Shown here in pieces: positions 44,585-56,099 of a stretch of DNA of 64,000 nt. The notes below the pieces were generated by a model that made no database searches, was not told where the DNA came from, and saw only the letters and a program-made list of their open reading frames with translations. Position numbers and translations under genes: made by a program. Source of the stretch: Diphasiastrum complanatum (lineage: Eukaryota; Streptophyta; Lycopodiopsida; Lycopodiales; Lycopodiaceae); the NCBI GenBank assembly GCA_029204225.1, contig CM055101.1, positions 43,176,927 to 43,240,926 of the forward strand. Reading direction: 5' to 3'. Each line of letters begins with the position of its first letter. Positions within the stretch are counted from its first letter, which is position 1.

Positions 44585-45950
44585 TCCTAAAAAATTATCT
44601 ATGAAGATTTAAGCATTGATCTTGATATAGCTCCAAGATTAGATCTATGCTTGATGAAAGCACTTTTGCTCAAAGGCTTGGTGAGTAGATCGGTGTGAGA
44701 AATTGGCAAAAATCTAGCTTGGTATTTTTTATGATAGAAGTTTGTAAGTGAATCTCGCATGTGTGGAGGATGTTCCCACGCGTGGAGAATTGTAAAGTAA
44801 ATCAAAATGTTTGATATAGGGGTCTCATAGAATTTCATAGTCAAGCATTTAGGTGTAGGATGTTGATAGGGTCAAATTTGGCATAGATGGCAAATTATCC
44901 ATTTCCACTTGTAATGCCAATATTGAGCCAAAATAGAGCCAAACTTGTGCCAATTAGAGTGTAGACAAGTGTCATGCTTTTTTTTTATGAAGCTTAAGAG
45001 GTCCAATAGGATTTAGAGGTGGAACCTTGTGAGGTCCAATAGAAAATTGAGGTGTGCTTGAATATAGTCCAATAGAATTTAGAGGTGCATGGATCAATGG
45101 TCCAATAGGATTAAGAGGTGGCAAAGTGTGATCCAATCATAATTAAGCATAGTGGTAGCTCATGAATCTATTAGTATCATTGTACTCCTCCTTTTGGATC
45201 TAATTGATTTTGAGATTGAGTGGATTTTGAGTGTCATTGAATTTCTAGCTTTCTCTCTCTACCCGAGAGCTCATGATGGTTTTTCTCTCTCTACCCGAGG
45301 AGAGAAGCTTGTTTTTACTTAGAATACTCTTGGAACACTTCCCACACGTGTGAGTGAGAGTTGGAAGTGATTGAATGCATGTAGTAGTGTGTTTTTGCCA
45401 TAGAATCAAAGATAGATCTTGAATCTCAATCTAGTCTTGATCTTGGTGCATCTACACACCTTAGGAGATCACAAGTACATGTAGTGGACAATCCACACGT
45501 GTGAAATTCAACAATCGGCAATACAAGAGGACCAGTTGACATGATCCAAATAGATTTCTCCTCCAATAAGCTTTTCTCTCACAAAATGGTGTGCCACATC
45601 TATGTGCTTGCTTCTTGCATGAAATATGGGATTATTGGCAAGAGCTTGGGCCGAGATGTTATCACACTTGATCATTGGTAGATCATCTTCCTTGATGCAC
45701 TTTAGCTCCATTAATAACCTCTTGATCCAAAGCACCTCTTTGGTAGTTGTAGTGAGTGCTTTGTACTCGGCCTCACATGAAGAGAGAGATATAGTATCTT
45801 GCTTTTTGGAAAGCCAAGATATTAGATTGCCTCCAAGAAAGATAGTGTATGCACTATAGACTTTCGATCCATTATGTTGCTTGCAGATTTCGAATCCAAG
45901 TAGCCAACAATGGATAGATCTTCACTTTTATAAAGTAGACAATGTGATGA
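44585..45950 (-). pseudogene. Copia F RNase H, interrupted by a solo LTR
   Basis: Minus-strand reading from about 45950 gives LYKSEDLSIVGYLDSKSAS, FLGGNLISWLSKKQDTISLSSCEAEYKAL, LWIKRLL, CDNISAQALANNPIFHARSKHIDVAHHFVREK and SSCIAD. It breaks at 45518 and resumes at 44693 with LLTKPLSKSAFIKHRSNLG. The reading is mostly open. Everything upstream (gag to reverse transcriptase) is gone. The break is exactly the ATCGG-flanked LTR insertion. Confidence 0.88.
44694..45513 (+). mobile_element. Solo LTR, D-related subfamily, duplication ATCGG
   Basis: 820 bp from TGTGAGAAATTGG to AAATTCAACA. It is flanked by ATCGG at 44689-44693 and 45514-45518. From about 44810 on it closely follows the copia D LTR, but its first 110 bp differ, so it is a subfamily. 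No interior or second LTR is present, which is the product of LTR-LTR recombination. Confidence 0.85.
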
Positions 45951-45959
45951 AACTAGTTG

Positions 45960-46417
45960 AATCTTTAACAGTTTCATCTAATTCATAAAATGTTCCGATA
46001 TGAGACTTCAAATACATCTGTGGAGCCCTGGCTATGGCTCTTTACTCCATTTTTTGGCTTTTTAATGTTAAATCTTAAGCCTTTTATCTATACCACAGTG
46101 TATATGCATATTCATAAGCTGCAATCAATGTTATACGTGTCAAACTCAAGGCAACGCCTTTGTTATAAAAGAAATATTTATCAATTGAGGGCCTTGTTCA
46201 CTAGTTACTTTTCAAGGACACTCTTTCTTTATTAAAGGCAGCTTCGCACTTCTTAAAGGCAACAACTTGTTGTACTCATTTAAATCTGTTTTGTCTCCAT
46301 ACTGAAGCAATACTATTTCTTATTGCGTTCAGCTTCGTCTCAGAATGTATGCGTTTCTGTAGTTCTTCGCGACTAATTATTTGTCTAGAGATTCACGACT
46401 AATTATTTGTCTAATGG
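45960..46417 (+). repeat. Copia C 5' LTR, first visible part (5' truncated)
   Basis: This segment continues directly at 58780 once copia B is removed. The combined LTR would end at 59062 next to a primer-binding site. GTTATAAAAG near 46157 could be its TATA box. The start does not match TGTTGGATT of the 3' LTR at 63252, so its 5' end is missing or diverged. Confidence 0.6.
46413..46417. repeat. Copia B target duplication, left (AATGG)
   Basis: AATGG precedes the LTR at 46418, and an exact copy follows the other LTR at 58780-58784. Confidence 0.92.
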
Positions 46418-47480
46418 TGAAGAGACAAAATGTTTCTATTGCCAAAGCTTTGCTAGCTTTCCACCTTGATTTTGACAGAAAAGACACACGAAACAAAAAT
46501 GTTCGCGAACAATTTTGCGACACACGACATGAAATTGTTTTGCGACACAAAATCATATGTGCTCCACAAATGACCAAGAAGATCAGCCAAGTACCATGGG
46601 GTACAAGTATTTGATCAGATATCATGACATCAGCAGAAGTACTCTAGAACATGGCTAATCTGCCACTCTTGTAATCCATGATTAGTTGTAGATGTTTAAT
46701 CTTTATGATCTGGGAAGCTACACATCACGACACGAAAAAGTTCGCGAACTATATACTTTCTGTTTTGATGCATAAAACTGTAAGACAAAAATATACAGAA
46801 TATATGTCCGCCTATGAGCGAGACAATTTTGTAAGAGGATCAGCAGATCCAAAAGTCCGCTAGTAAGTGAGACACTATTTGTGAGAGAATTGTATTTCTC
46901 TCACGTCAATGCATTGTGTGGATCTGTCACACAATGCTTGAAATCAGAAGATCAATAGATAATATTGTAGCTATTATGCGCATATTATTTAGAATGATTG
47001 TATGATCTCGAATGAATATTTGTCTGCTACTATTCGTGTATCTCATTCACTTGTTTATTCAATTCTGCACATTGCTTTGATTTTGTTGAATGCTATATTA
47101 AACTATAACATAGATCAGTATTGTCTGTCTACATTCTGGAGGATTGTATGAATGATATAGTCGGCAGTGACCAGCAATCATATCTGAATTTCAGACGAAC
47201 TGATTTTGTTCGTGAATGTTTTCGCTTAGTGTTTCGCTTCGCTTCGCAATCACTTGGCTTTCAGAATAAATCAATTTTAGAGCTCATTCAAGTTTCTTTC
47301 GCTTCGCTTCGTTTCGTCTAGTTTTGTTTCGTTTCATTTTGTTTCGTTACAGAGCCTGATTGATCTTTTCATGAATTCTTCTCTTTCGTCTAGTTTCGCT
47401 TCATTTCGCGAATCGTTCGAGAGACTTCTATTAGTTCATTACCAGAATTTTACTGGAATTTCAATTTGCACTTTTCATCA
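46418..47480 (+). repeat. 5' LTR of copia B
   Basis: 1,063 bp from TGAAGAGAC to TTTTCATCA. It contains a stretch of TTCGC/TTCGT pentamers (about 47225-47240 and 47291-47352) and three GCGAACAA/CGCGAA-like words. It is clearly diverged from the 3' LTR. Confidence 0.9.
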
Positions 47481-47481
47481 G

Positions 47482-47494
47482 TGGTATCAGAGCC
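47482..47494 (+). promoter_or_regulatory. Primer-binding site of copia B
   Basis: TGGTATCAGAGCC lies one base after the LTR and is of the initiator-Met tRNA type. Confidence 0.93.
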
Positions 47495-47594
47495 ACCCTA
47501 TCATAGTCTGACATAGCCGAAATGCTATCAGATCCAGGAGGCTAAGCATTCAAACAAAGAACCATTAACAAGTGAGAACACACATTCAGGAGCA

Positions 47595-48770
47595 ATGGCT
47601 TCAGTAAGCAGTATACAATCCAAGATCTGTACAGTCCTCGATTCATCAGGATCTAACTTCCTAGCATGGAAGGTTAAGACCTCGCTGATACTAAAGGGAG
47701 AAGGATTATTCCCCTGGGTAGATGGCACTGAGGAGATGCCTACAACAACAAACAAGAAGAATGACAAGGCAGTAGCCTTGTTATCATCATCCATTGAGGA
47801 TAGCTTGACTCTTGACCTGGCTACACTCTCTAAAGTAAAAGAGATGTGGGATACTCTATTCACAAAATTTCAAACGAAATCACACAGTCAGATAATGATG
47901 CTTGAAGATCATCTAACAAACCTACAGTGGGATGGTAAAGACCTCACTTATTAGGAAGATGAAAGATCTATTCCTTTCACTACACAATTCTGGAGTAGAA
48001 AATGCAGTGTCATCAGAGAAGCAGCTCACGTATGTGTTGAGAGCCTTACCAAAATTTTTCCAGACTACCAGAACACTACTAGCAAAGGATCCTACAATGA
48101 CACTCGAAAAGGCAATTGTCGAGATTTGAGAAGAAGTCGAGGCTCGAGAGCACCTTGATCACAAGGATGCTTCTGACCAAGCTCTCTACAGCAACAAGGA
48201 GAAGACAAAGAAATAAGTCAAGCCTAAGAGAGAGTCAGATCAAAAGTAGGATCGTGAAGCAGAAGGAACCAACAAAGGAAAATGGAAGAACAAAGGAAAG
48301 TCGAAACAACAGAGTGGAGACAGGAAGACACGCGTGAGATGCAAACGTGAAGGATATACTATCGATTCATGTTGGCTAAATCCAAAAATCGAGAAGAAGG
48401 GTCATGCAGCCATGGACTGTTGCCAGAACCCAAGAAACAAATCAGCTCAAAGTAGACAGGAGAACAATAATAGTTCATGCTATGTCAAGGAGCCAAAGAG
48501 CTCAAAGATGGACGAAGAAAGATTGAATCACGGTAATTCGACCACCTACATTTGTGCAGACATGTGTGCAGTATCAACACCTCTCACACAAGAGGTAATT
48601 CTTGATTCAGGAGCTACCTCACACTTCGTTACATCAAGACAAATCATGTCTTATTTCCGAAGTGCAGATCCATCAAGATTTATCGTTCTTGGAGATGGAT
48701 CAAAATATCAAGTGAATGGTATTGGTTCACTATGGCTCAACACAAACGGTAGAGACAAATGACTCGAAGA
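47595..48770 (+). pseudogene. Copia B gag and protease
   Basis: The ATG at 47595 starts MASVSSIQSKICTVLDSSGSNFLAWKVK, a copia gag opening. A frameshift and TAG at about 47940-47954 are followed by KMKDLFLSLHNSGVENAVSSEKQ and LPKFFQTTRTLL. Several stops lie in 48127-48250. The zinc knuckle area survives only as CKREGYTIDSC and KKGHAAMDC. The protease reads ILDSGATSHF. A TGA at 48760-48762 ends this part. Confidence 0.88.
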
Positions 48771-49738
48771 TGTTCTGTTCGTGTCTACATTGTAGCAGGA
48801 CTTGCTATCAGTGGCAAGAATAGCTGATGCAGGAATGCGTGTAACATTCTCAGAAGAAGCATGCAACGTTGTTGATGCAAGTACCAATACACTTATCACT
48901 CAAGGTAGAAGAAAAGACAACTTGTATCACTTGAAGGTATGCCTACCTACAGATCAAGTGCATCAGACTCATGATAATTCGCTAGATACTCTACGGCACA
49001 GGAGACTATGCCATATTCGAATGCAACTAGTTCGATGACTTGTGATGCATGTCTGAAGGGTAAGATGTCATGTACTCATTTTGTCAAGGACTCCTATAGA
49101 ACGACCAAGATTCTAAAGTTAGTGCATTTTGACATCGGTGGATCTTTCAACGTGATCTCAGTAGGAGGTTCAAAGTATTACATAACCTTTATTGATGATT
49201 ATAGTAAATTTGCAGAGTCTATTTTATTCGCAATAAATTAAAAGCATTTGACAAAATTCACAGAGTATGTGAATTGGGCAGAAAGATGCACTGTAATAAA
49301 GTGAAGCAGATCAGATCAGATCAAGGTGGAGAATACATCTCAAATCGATTCACTGACTTTTGCAATAATCGTGGTATCATTCATAGAATAACTGCATCTT
49401 ACACACTGTAGCACAACGATGTTGTAGAAAGAAAGAACAAGACTTTAATGGAACCTGCTAGATGCATGATGGCCTATTCGAAGGCTCCAAGAGTGTTGTG
49501 GACTAAGGCAGTAGCTACAGCTGCTTACATTCAGAACAGGACAGAAAAGTCTGGTGTTCCTCACATGACACCACACAAATTATGGTGGGATAGAAAACCC
49601 AATCTGACTCACATCCGAATCTTTGGTTGTGCTGCTTATGCACATGTTCCTGATAAGATTTGAAAGAAGCTTGATGAGAAAGCAGAACAAGGATGTCTTG
49701 TAGGATATGACAATAATTCGTCATACTATAGAGTCTAT
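48771..49738 (+). pseudogene. Copia B integrase
   Basis: The pre-integrase region (LSVARIADAGMRVTF, LYHLKVC, CDACLKGKMS) leads into the core: YYITFIDDYSKF (first Asp), a SDQGGEY-type block in a shifted frame, and NDVVERKNKTLMEP (catalytic Glu kept). ATAAYIQNR and TPHKLWWDRKPNLTHIRIFGCAAY follow. Stops at 48760, 48794, 49219, 49408 and 49661 break it. Confidence 0.87.
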
Positions 49739-50747
49739 ATGCCAGAGACAAACACAGTGAAGACAGTCAGAGATGTCAAATTTGATGAGAGCAGAAGGAT
49801 GGCCAACGATGATCTTGTCAGTTATAAAGTCCTTGGAAGACAGTACTATGATATGCCAACTATGACAGAGGGAGCAGAGGACGAACACTTAGACGAATAT
49901 GTTCGAGTCACATCTCATTTGAATGACGAATCAAACAAAGAAAGATTCGCGAGGCAGCCTACTGTTACAATACTTGTAAACCGAAATGGTTCCAGGCCTA
50001 GCAGAGCAGATAAAGACAAGAGCATTGCAGTTCTAGGAGGATCTTTTAGAAGGTCAACAAGAGAATGAAGAGCGCCAGCAAGATTTGTGCCAGGCAGCTC
50101 AGCTTCTATGTTAGAAGAGTTTTGTGGACTCAATGGTGAACCACAGACATTCGAGGAAGCAATTGGATATCCAGAGAAGGACAAATGGATCCAAGCCATG
50201 AATGAGGAGATGGAATCCATGAGGAAGAACCAGGTATGGATGCTACAGCCATTATCAGATAAGCGAAAGACTGTAAAATACAAGTGGGTATACAAGCTGA
50301 AGTATGGACCCGATGGAGATATCTCAAAGTATAAAGCAAGACTTGTAGTGAAGGGATTTTCTCAAAGATATGGTATTGACTATGTTGAGACCTTCTCTCC
50401 TGTTGTAAAACATTTGTCCCTACATTTACTATTTGCATATGCAACTGCTAATGATCTCAAGATTCACATCATGGACAAGAAGACAGCCTTCTTGCATGGT
50501 GATCTAGACGAAGAAGTCTACATGGATCAAGCCCCAGGCTATATCTCGAATTCACTTCCTACTTATGCATGCAGAATGCATAGGAGTATCTATGGTCTGA
50601 AGCAGTCAGCGCGACAATGGTATAAGAAGAAAGATCAAGCCCTGAAATCCTTAGGATTCAAGCCACTAATGGCTGATTCCAATGTTTATGTAAGAATTAT
50701 AGATGGAAAGATCATCATTGTGGTTGTGTATGTGGACGACACTCTGA
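49739..50747 (+). pseudogene. Copia B reverse transcriptase, split by copia A
   Basis: A linker with DVKFDESRR runs to a TGA at 50066. The 221-codon frame from 50087 holds EAIGYPEKDKWIQAM, KWVYKLKYGPDGDISKYKARLV, VKGFSQRYGIDYVETFSPV, LHGDLDEEVYMDQ, SIYGLKQSARQWY and VVVYVDDTL. Copia A interrupts exactly after the YVDD box. Coding resumes at 56751 with ILCKSEELI. Confidence 0.92.
50743..50747. repeat. Copia A target duplication, left (TCTGA)
   Basis: TCTGA abuts the LTR at 50748 and is repeated exactly at 56751-56755. Removing copia A and one copy restores an open reverse transcriptase frame in copia B. Confidence 0.95.
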
Positions 50748-51438
50748 TGTGAAAAATTGCCTACATTGGCAAATCTAGCCATGTAGAATATTGTACATTT
50801 TGTCAATATTGTTTGTTGGTTACTTGAATGGCCAAAGTGCCACTTGTACATACACACCTAAAGTAGGTTACCACGAGTCAAGAGGAGTGGTTGTGTCTAT
50901 TTGGTAGTGATTCCTACTTTGTAGGATCTAGACCATGATTTATGATGAGATTTGTACCTACCATGCACCTACCAAGCATGACTCTTAGATCTAGGCCAGG
51001 GTTTTCACATTAGGGCAAGAAAGTGGAGTCTACTTCCTTATTACATGCTGAATTTTCACCTAACTTTGCAAAGGAAGTGTGTTTTACTATGTATTTCCAT
51101 TCTCCATAGTGAGAAGATAGAAACTTTTTGGAGCCTCAAGGAGAAACTCGAGTTTCCTCTCATTGTATGGTGATTACACTATTTTTCCAATGAAACCCAG
51201 ATTTGGCACTTTGTAAACACTGTCTACAGGCCGTACTACAACCTTATTTCCACACGTGTGGAGTGGGTGTAGACTATTTGATCAATGCTTTGATTGTCTC
51301 TACTTGTTTCCTATCAAGCTGCTAAACTAGATCTTGTTTTCTGATGACTAGTTTTTGATAGATTGTTTAACAAGCATACAATCACCTTGTGGATCATTCA
51401 AAGATCCATTTATGGTCCTTAGTACTGTACTTTTCACA
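50748..51438 (+). repeat. 5' LTR of copia A
   Basis: From TGTGAAAAATTGCC to ACTTTTCACA, abutting the primer site. It holds a CACACGTGTGGAGTGG palindrome at about 51252-51264. An exact partner with few changes lies at 56061-56750. Confidence 0.95.
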
Positions 51439-51451
51439 TGGTATCAGAGCC
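51439..51451 (+). promoter_or_regulatory. Primer-binding site of copia A
   Basis: TGGTATCAGAGCC directly follows the LTR (initiator-Met type). Confidence 0.95.
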
Positions 51452-52069
51452 AAGTACAAGGCCATTGATTTGTGTCTGAATCTAATCCAGTTTTAGCAGG
51501 TTTTGGTGCAAAAAGCTAGTATTGGAAGGGCGAGCTGGTATCCAGGTTTTGGTGAGGGGATTTGATCCCAAACTTTTTCAGGATCAAAATCCGTACTGTT
51601 TACACGTGTGGGCATCTCTGAACCAGCATTTAATAACCCATATTCATTGGATCATAGAAAATTCATATGGTGTTAGTTTGATGTAATTTTTGGTGCAAAT
51701 CCTAGGATAAGCTACCAAGATCACTTGCCATTGATTAGTTTTGAATTTGTTTCATGAAAACTAATTAATCTAGGCTGATTTCAGACCTTCTTAAAGTGGA
51801 AACCAGGTCTTCAAAGTACATCAAAGTGAATGAGAGAGATAGAGTCAGTTTTTGTCCAAGAATAGCCAAGATTGGCAAGATTTGCTTGAGTGTAGTTTTC
51901 ATCTCATCTTATCTTCATTCCAGCTTGTGAGGGAGTGATAGAACTGTGATTACAAATCCATCTGTTGGATTAGAAGTCAACATTTGAGTGAAACACTGCA
52001 AGTTAGAAACCTTTGTGAGTTTCAGGTCCAAACAAATCTATATCTTGTGTGTAGAATCTTGCTAGTAAT
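51452..52069 (+). other. Untranslated leader of copia A
   Basis: 618 bp between the primer site and gag. It has one TACACGTGTGGG near 51600 and no gene. Confidence 0.75.
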
Positions 52070-53167
52070 ATGGGATCAGTGGGAGCCTACCTTCTAGAAG
52101 CTAGTGAGAGGTTAAATTCTACCAATTATGCTATTTGGAAAGTGAGGATGGAGTCACTAATGGTGCTCCAGGATCTTTATGAGTTTCTAATAGATGATGA
52201 AGATGAACCTCTAGGTGCACATGAATTAGTGAGATACAAGAAGACGTCTAGGCTTGCACTTCACTATATTAAGATGAATGTAAGCAATGATCTTTTAAGG
52301 GAAGTATCATCATGTAAGAGTGCTAAAGAGGCTTGGTAATCTTTAAAATCTATCTATGAGTCTAGTAACACTTCGAGGGTTCTCATGCTTAGGAATCAGA
52401 TTCTACAAAGCATGAAGAGGAGTGATGAGAATGCACAAGATTATGTGCTAAGAATCAAGTCTCTTAATAGGGAGTTAGCTTCCATTGGAGAGAAGATTCA
52501 AGATAGTGAGCTTGTTCAGATTGTCCTAAATGGTCTAGGGAGTGGCTTTACAAATTTGGTCCAAAGCTTTGCAATCCAAGACACTTTGCCTACTATAGAA
52601 AAGCTACACAGTGTATTAGTAGTTGAAGAGTGTAGGATGTTGCATACCAATGCAAGAATGAATGCTATTTCTCTGCAGGATGGTGATGAGAAAGCTAATT
52701 TCTCATTCAAAAGCAAGAAGAAGACCAATGGCAAGAAAAAGCACTTCAAGGAGACCAAGGAGGAGGATGAGGCTTCAAGCTCAAAGGGCAAGATCAAAGA
52801 CAAGTCCAAGTACAGATGTTTTTTCTGTGGAAAGAAAGGACATTTTGCATCAGAATGTCTCAAGAAGAAGAAGGCACAAGAGAGCAAACAAAGCAACATT
52901 GCACATCAGGAGGAAGAGGAGGATGAAGAGTCATCCTTGATGGTTTCCAACAAACCACCATCATCCAAGAGCAACACCAATGACTCTTGGTGGATTGATA
53001 GTGGGGCAAGTTCCCACATGACATATCAAAAGGACATATTCTCCACCTTACTTTCTTACAATGACTTACATAGATCAATCTATACTGCAAGTAGTCAAGA
53101 ATGTAAGATAAGTGGAATAGGAACAATTCCCTTGTACCCTTGTATGTGGGATCATCCAAAAGGATGA
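52070..53167 (+). pseudogene. Copia A gag and protease
   Basis: The ATG at 52070 starts MGSVGAYLLEASERLNSTNY. A TAA at 52337-52339 follows AKEAW in place of a sense codon; the same frame then continues. The gag domain has HYIKMNVSNDLL and LVQIVLNGLGSGF. A Lys-rich stretch leads to the CCHC knuckle CFFCGKKGHFASEC. The protease has WWIDSGASSHM. The frame ends at 53167; the correct reading moves to another frame near 53135, where an extra ACCCTTGT-like duplication is seen. Apart from these two lesions it is complete. Confidence 0.92.
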
Positions 53168-55719
53168 ATCTAGATAATGTTCTTTATGTTCCTAAGTTAA
53201 CCAGGAATTTGCTTAGTGTTGGCCAGTTAATGGATAATGGCCTAGATGTACAATTTAAGCATGGAGTTTGTTCCATCCTTAGAAATGATGAATGTATAGC
53301 CAAAGGCTTTAAGCAAGGTAGATTGTTTAAGCTTGATGCTAATATTGCAGTGGAGAGTGTTAACTTGGCAAAGGTGGAGCTATCAAAGGTGGAACTGTGG
53401 CACAAAAGGTTGGGCCACCCCAACTACAAAGCCATGGAATCTATGGCTACAAAGGAGCTTGCAGTTGGACTCCCCAAGCATTTGTCAAAGTGTGGGAAGA
53501 GATGTGAAGCATGCAGCCTCTCAAAGGCTCACAAGCTACCCTTCTCAAGATCTACATCAAGATCAAACTCTCCTCTTGAACTCATCCATTCAAATGTTCA
53601 TAGTTTCTCACATGAGTCTAATGGTGGTGCCAAGTACTATGTAATCTTCATTGATGACTATTCTAGATTTTGTTGGATGTACCTCTTGTCTAGCAAATCA
53701 ATGGTGTTTGATTCTTTTGTAAAGTTCAAGACTTTGGTAGAAAATCAACTTAGTACCAAGATAAAGGTATTAAGGAGTGATAATGGAGGTGAATATATCT
53801 CCAATAAGTTGATTGACTTTTGTATTTCTAATGGCATAAAGAGGGAGTTGTCATGTCCATACACCCCTCAACAAAATGGAGTGAGTGAGAGAAGAAATAG
53901 ATCTCTTTGTGAGTGTGCTAAGGCCTTAAGGCTAGATGCTTCTCTATCCAAACCATTTTGGGGTGAAGCAATAACTTGTGCTAACTATTTGTGCAATAGA
54001 TTGCCAAACCAAGCCATTGGAGGAATCACACCATTTGAAGCTCTATTTGGAGAGAAGCCCAATCTCAAAGATCTCAAAGTTTTTGGATCCACTTGCTATG
54101 TACACCAATCCTTGGATAAGAGAAGGAAGGATGATGCAACATCCATCAAAGGCATCTTTGTGGGATATGGTGAGAATAGCAAAGGTTATAGAGTCTTCAA
54201 TCCCATCACTAGCAAGGTGATAGTGAGTAGGGATGTTATTTTTTATGAAGGACATGCTTGTGATTTGGATGATAATGCTACTAATCATCTTGATGCCAAG
54301 GATCATGCTAGGATGGAGGAGGATCTTCCAAGTGAAGAAGAGCTTGAGGATCCACCTCAAGATGCAAGAACTCCAAGAACTCCAAGAAGATCTACAAGGG
54401 CAAGATCCGAGCCATTGAGGCTCACCTGTGATGGTCAAGGTGATCAAAGGGAAGGCTCATCATCTTTCACATCTCACACCCTTCTTACTTCAATGTTAGA
54501 TGAGCCAACATGCTATGAAGATGCTTGTAAGTCTAAAAGTTGGATGGATGCTATGCAAGTAGAGTATGATGCTCTTATTGAGAATCATACTTGGGATCTT
54601 GTGGATCTTCCTCAAGGGAAGAAACCTCTTGATTTCAAGTGGGTGTTTAGATTGAAGTATAATAAAGATGGATCAATAAGCAAGCATAAAGCTAGGCTTG
54701 CTGCCAAAGGTTTTTTACAAACCAAAGGCATTGACTATGATGAGACTTTTGCTCCTGTGGCTAAGCTTGTTACTATCAGGTTGATCATTAGTCTTGCTAC
54801 AACCTTCAATTGGGAGCTATTCCAACTTGACTTCACAAATGCATTACTCAATGGTTATTTTGAGGAAGAGATCTACATGAGGCAACCCGAGGGCTTCATC
54901 GAGGCAAAGCATGAAGGAAAGGTGTGTTTTTTGAAGAAGAGCCTTTATGGGCTCAAGCAAGCACCTAGAGCATGGTACTCTAGGCTAAACTCTTTTCTCA
55001 TTTCCATCAATTTTGTAATGAGTGCCTATGATTCATCATTGTATATAAGTTTTCATGATGGCATGATCATTATTCTTGTTCTGTATGTAGATGACATTAT
55101 CTTGAGTGGTAATGATCTAGATGGAATTAGAGATGTAAAAATTGCTTTAGCAAAAGAGTTTAAGATGGTAGATCTCGGCCTATTGAGCTTCATTCTTGGA
55201 ATAGAGGATATTAGAGGATGTGATTTTAGCTTCATTTGTCAATCTAAATATGCTACATCCATCCTAGATAGATTTGGAATGAAGAATTGTAAAGGCATTG
55301 AGACACCAATGGAGCAACATGTAAAAGCATCTATTGGTTGTGATGAAGCATCCTTTGAGGACATCACATTATATAGAAGGCTTATTGGCTCCTTGATCTA
55401 TTTAACTATAACTAGACCTTATCTTAGTTATAGTGTTGGAAAGTTAAGCCAATTCATGCAAAGTCCTCTAGTTTCACATTGGAAGATGGCCAAAAGAGTT
55501 CTTAGATACATTTCATTCACTAAGAATTTTGGTATTTTGTATAGGGGAACTAATCTTGGCTTAAGAGCCTATAGTGACTCGGATTTTGCAGGTGACAAAG
55601 TGGATAGAAGATCAACAAGTGACTTTGCCACCTTTCTATGTGATGGAGTAGTATCATGGCTTTCCAAAAGCAAGATACCATCTCCCTATCTTCCACAGAA
55701 TCTGAATACAAGGCCTTGA
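53140..55719 (+). pseudogene. Copia A integrase, reverse transcriptase, start of RNase H
   Basis: An 859-codon open frame. The pre-integrase region has VLYVPKLTRNLLSVGQLMDNG and CEACSLSKAHKLPF. The integrase core keeps Asp (FIDDYSRF), Asp (RSDNGGEY) and Glu (NGVSERRNRSL). After a variable linker, reverse transcriptase has WDLVDLP, KWVFRLKYNKDGSISKHKARL, FQLDFTNALLNGYFEEEIYM, SLYGLKQAPRAWY and LYVDDIILSG. RNase H begins with YSDSDFAGDKVDRRSTSDF. A one-base loss near 55670 moves the rest into another frame. This is the best-preserved copia pol in the window. Confidence 0.93.
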
Positions 55720-56099
55720 CATCAACATGCAAGGAGGTCTTGTGGCTCAAAAGGCTATTGGTGGAGCTTCATGTCATGGAGGAGGAGATCCCTATCATCT
55801 ATTGTGACAACCAATCAGCCCAATCACTTGCAACTAATTCTACATTCCATGCAAGGAGCAAACACATCGAAATTGCTCATCATTTCGTGAGGGAAAAAGT
55901 GCAAGCTAAAGAGATCAAGCTCCAACACGTGCCATCATCAAGTTGCTTGGCTGATTCGTTTACCAAACCTTTACCTAAAGATTCATTTGTCAAGCTTAGA
56001 TCTTCAATTGGAGTTATTGATAAAAGCATTGTGATCTCCAAGGCTAGATTTGAGGAGGAGTGTGAAAAATTGCCTACATTGGCAAATCTAGCCATGTAG
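55656..56099 (+). pseudogene. Copia A RNase H, C-terminal part
   Basis: Continues RNase H after the frameshift: KQDTISLSSTESEYKAL, VLWLKRLLVEL, YCDNQSAQSLATNSTFHARSKHIEIAHHFVREK and SSSCLADSFTKPLPKDSFVKLRSSIGV. The frame runs a few codons into the 3' LTR at 56061. The catalytic Asp and Glu contexts look intact. Confidence 0.9.
56050..56060 (+). promoter_or_regulatory. Polypurine tract of copia A
   Basis: TTGAGGAGGAG lies immediately 5' of the 3' LTR and would prime plus-strand DNA. Confidence 0.85.
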
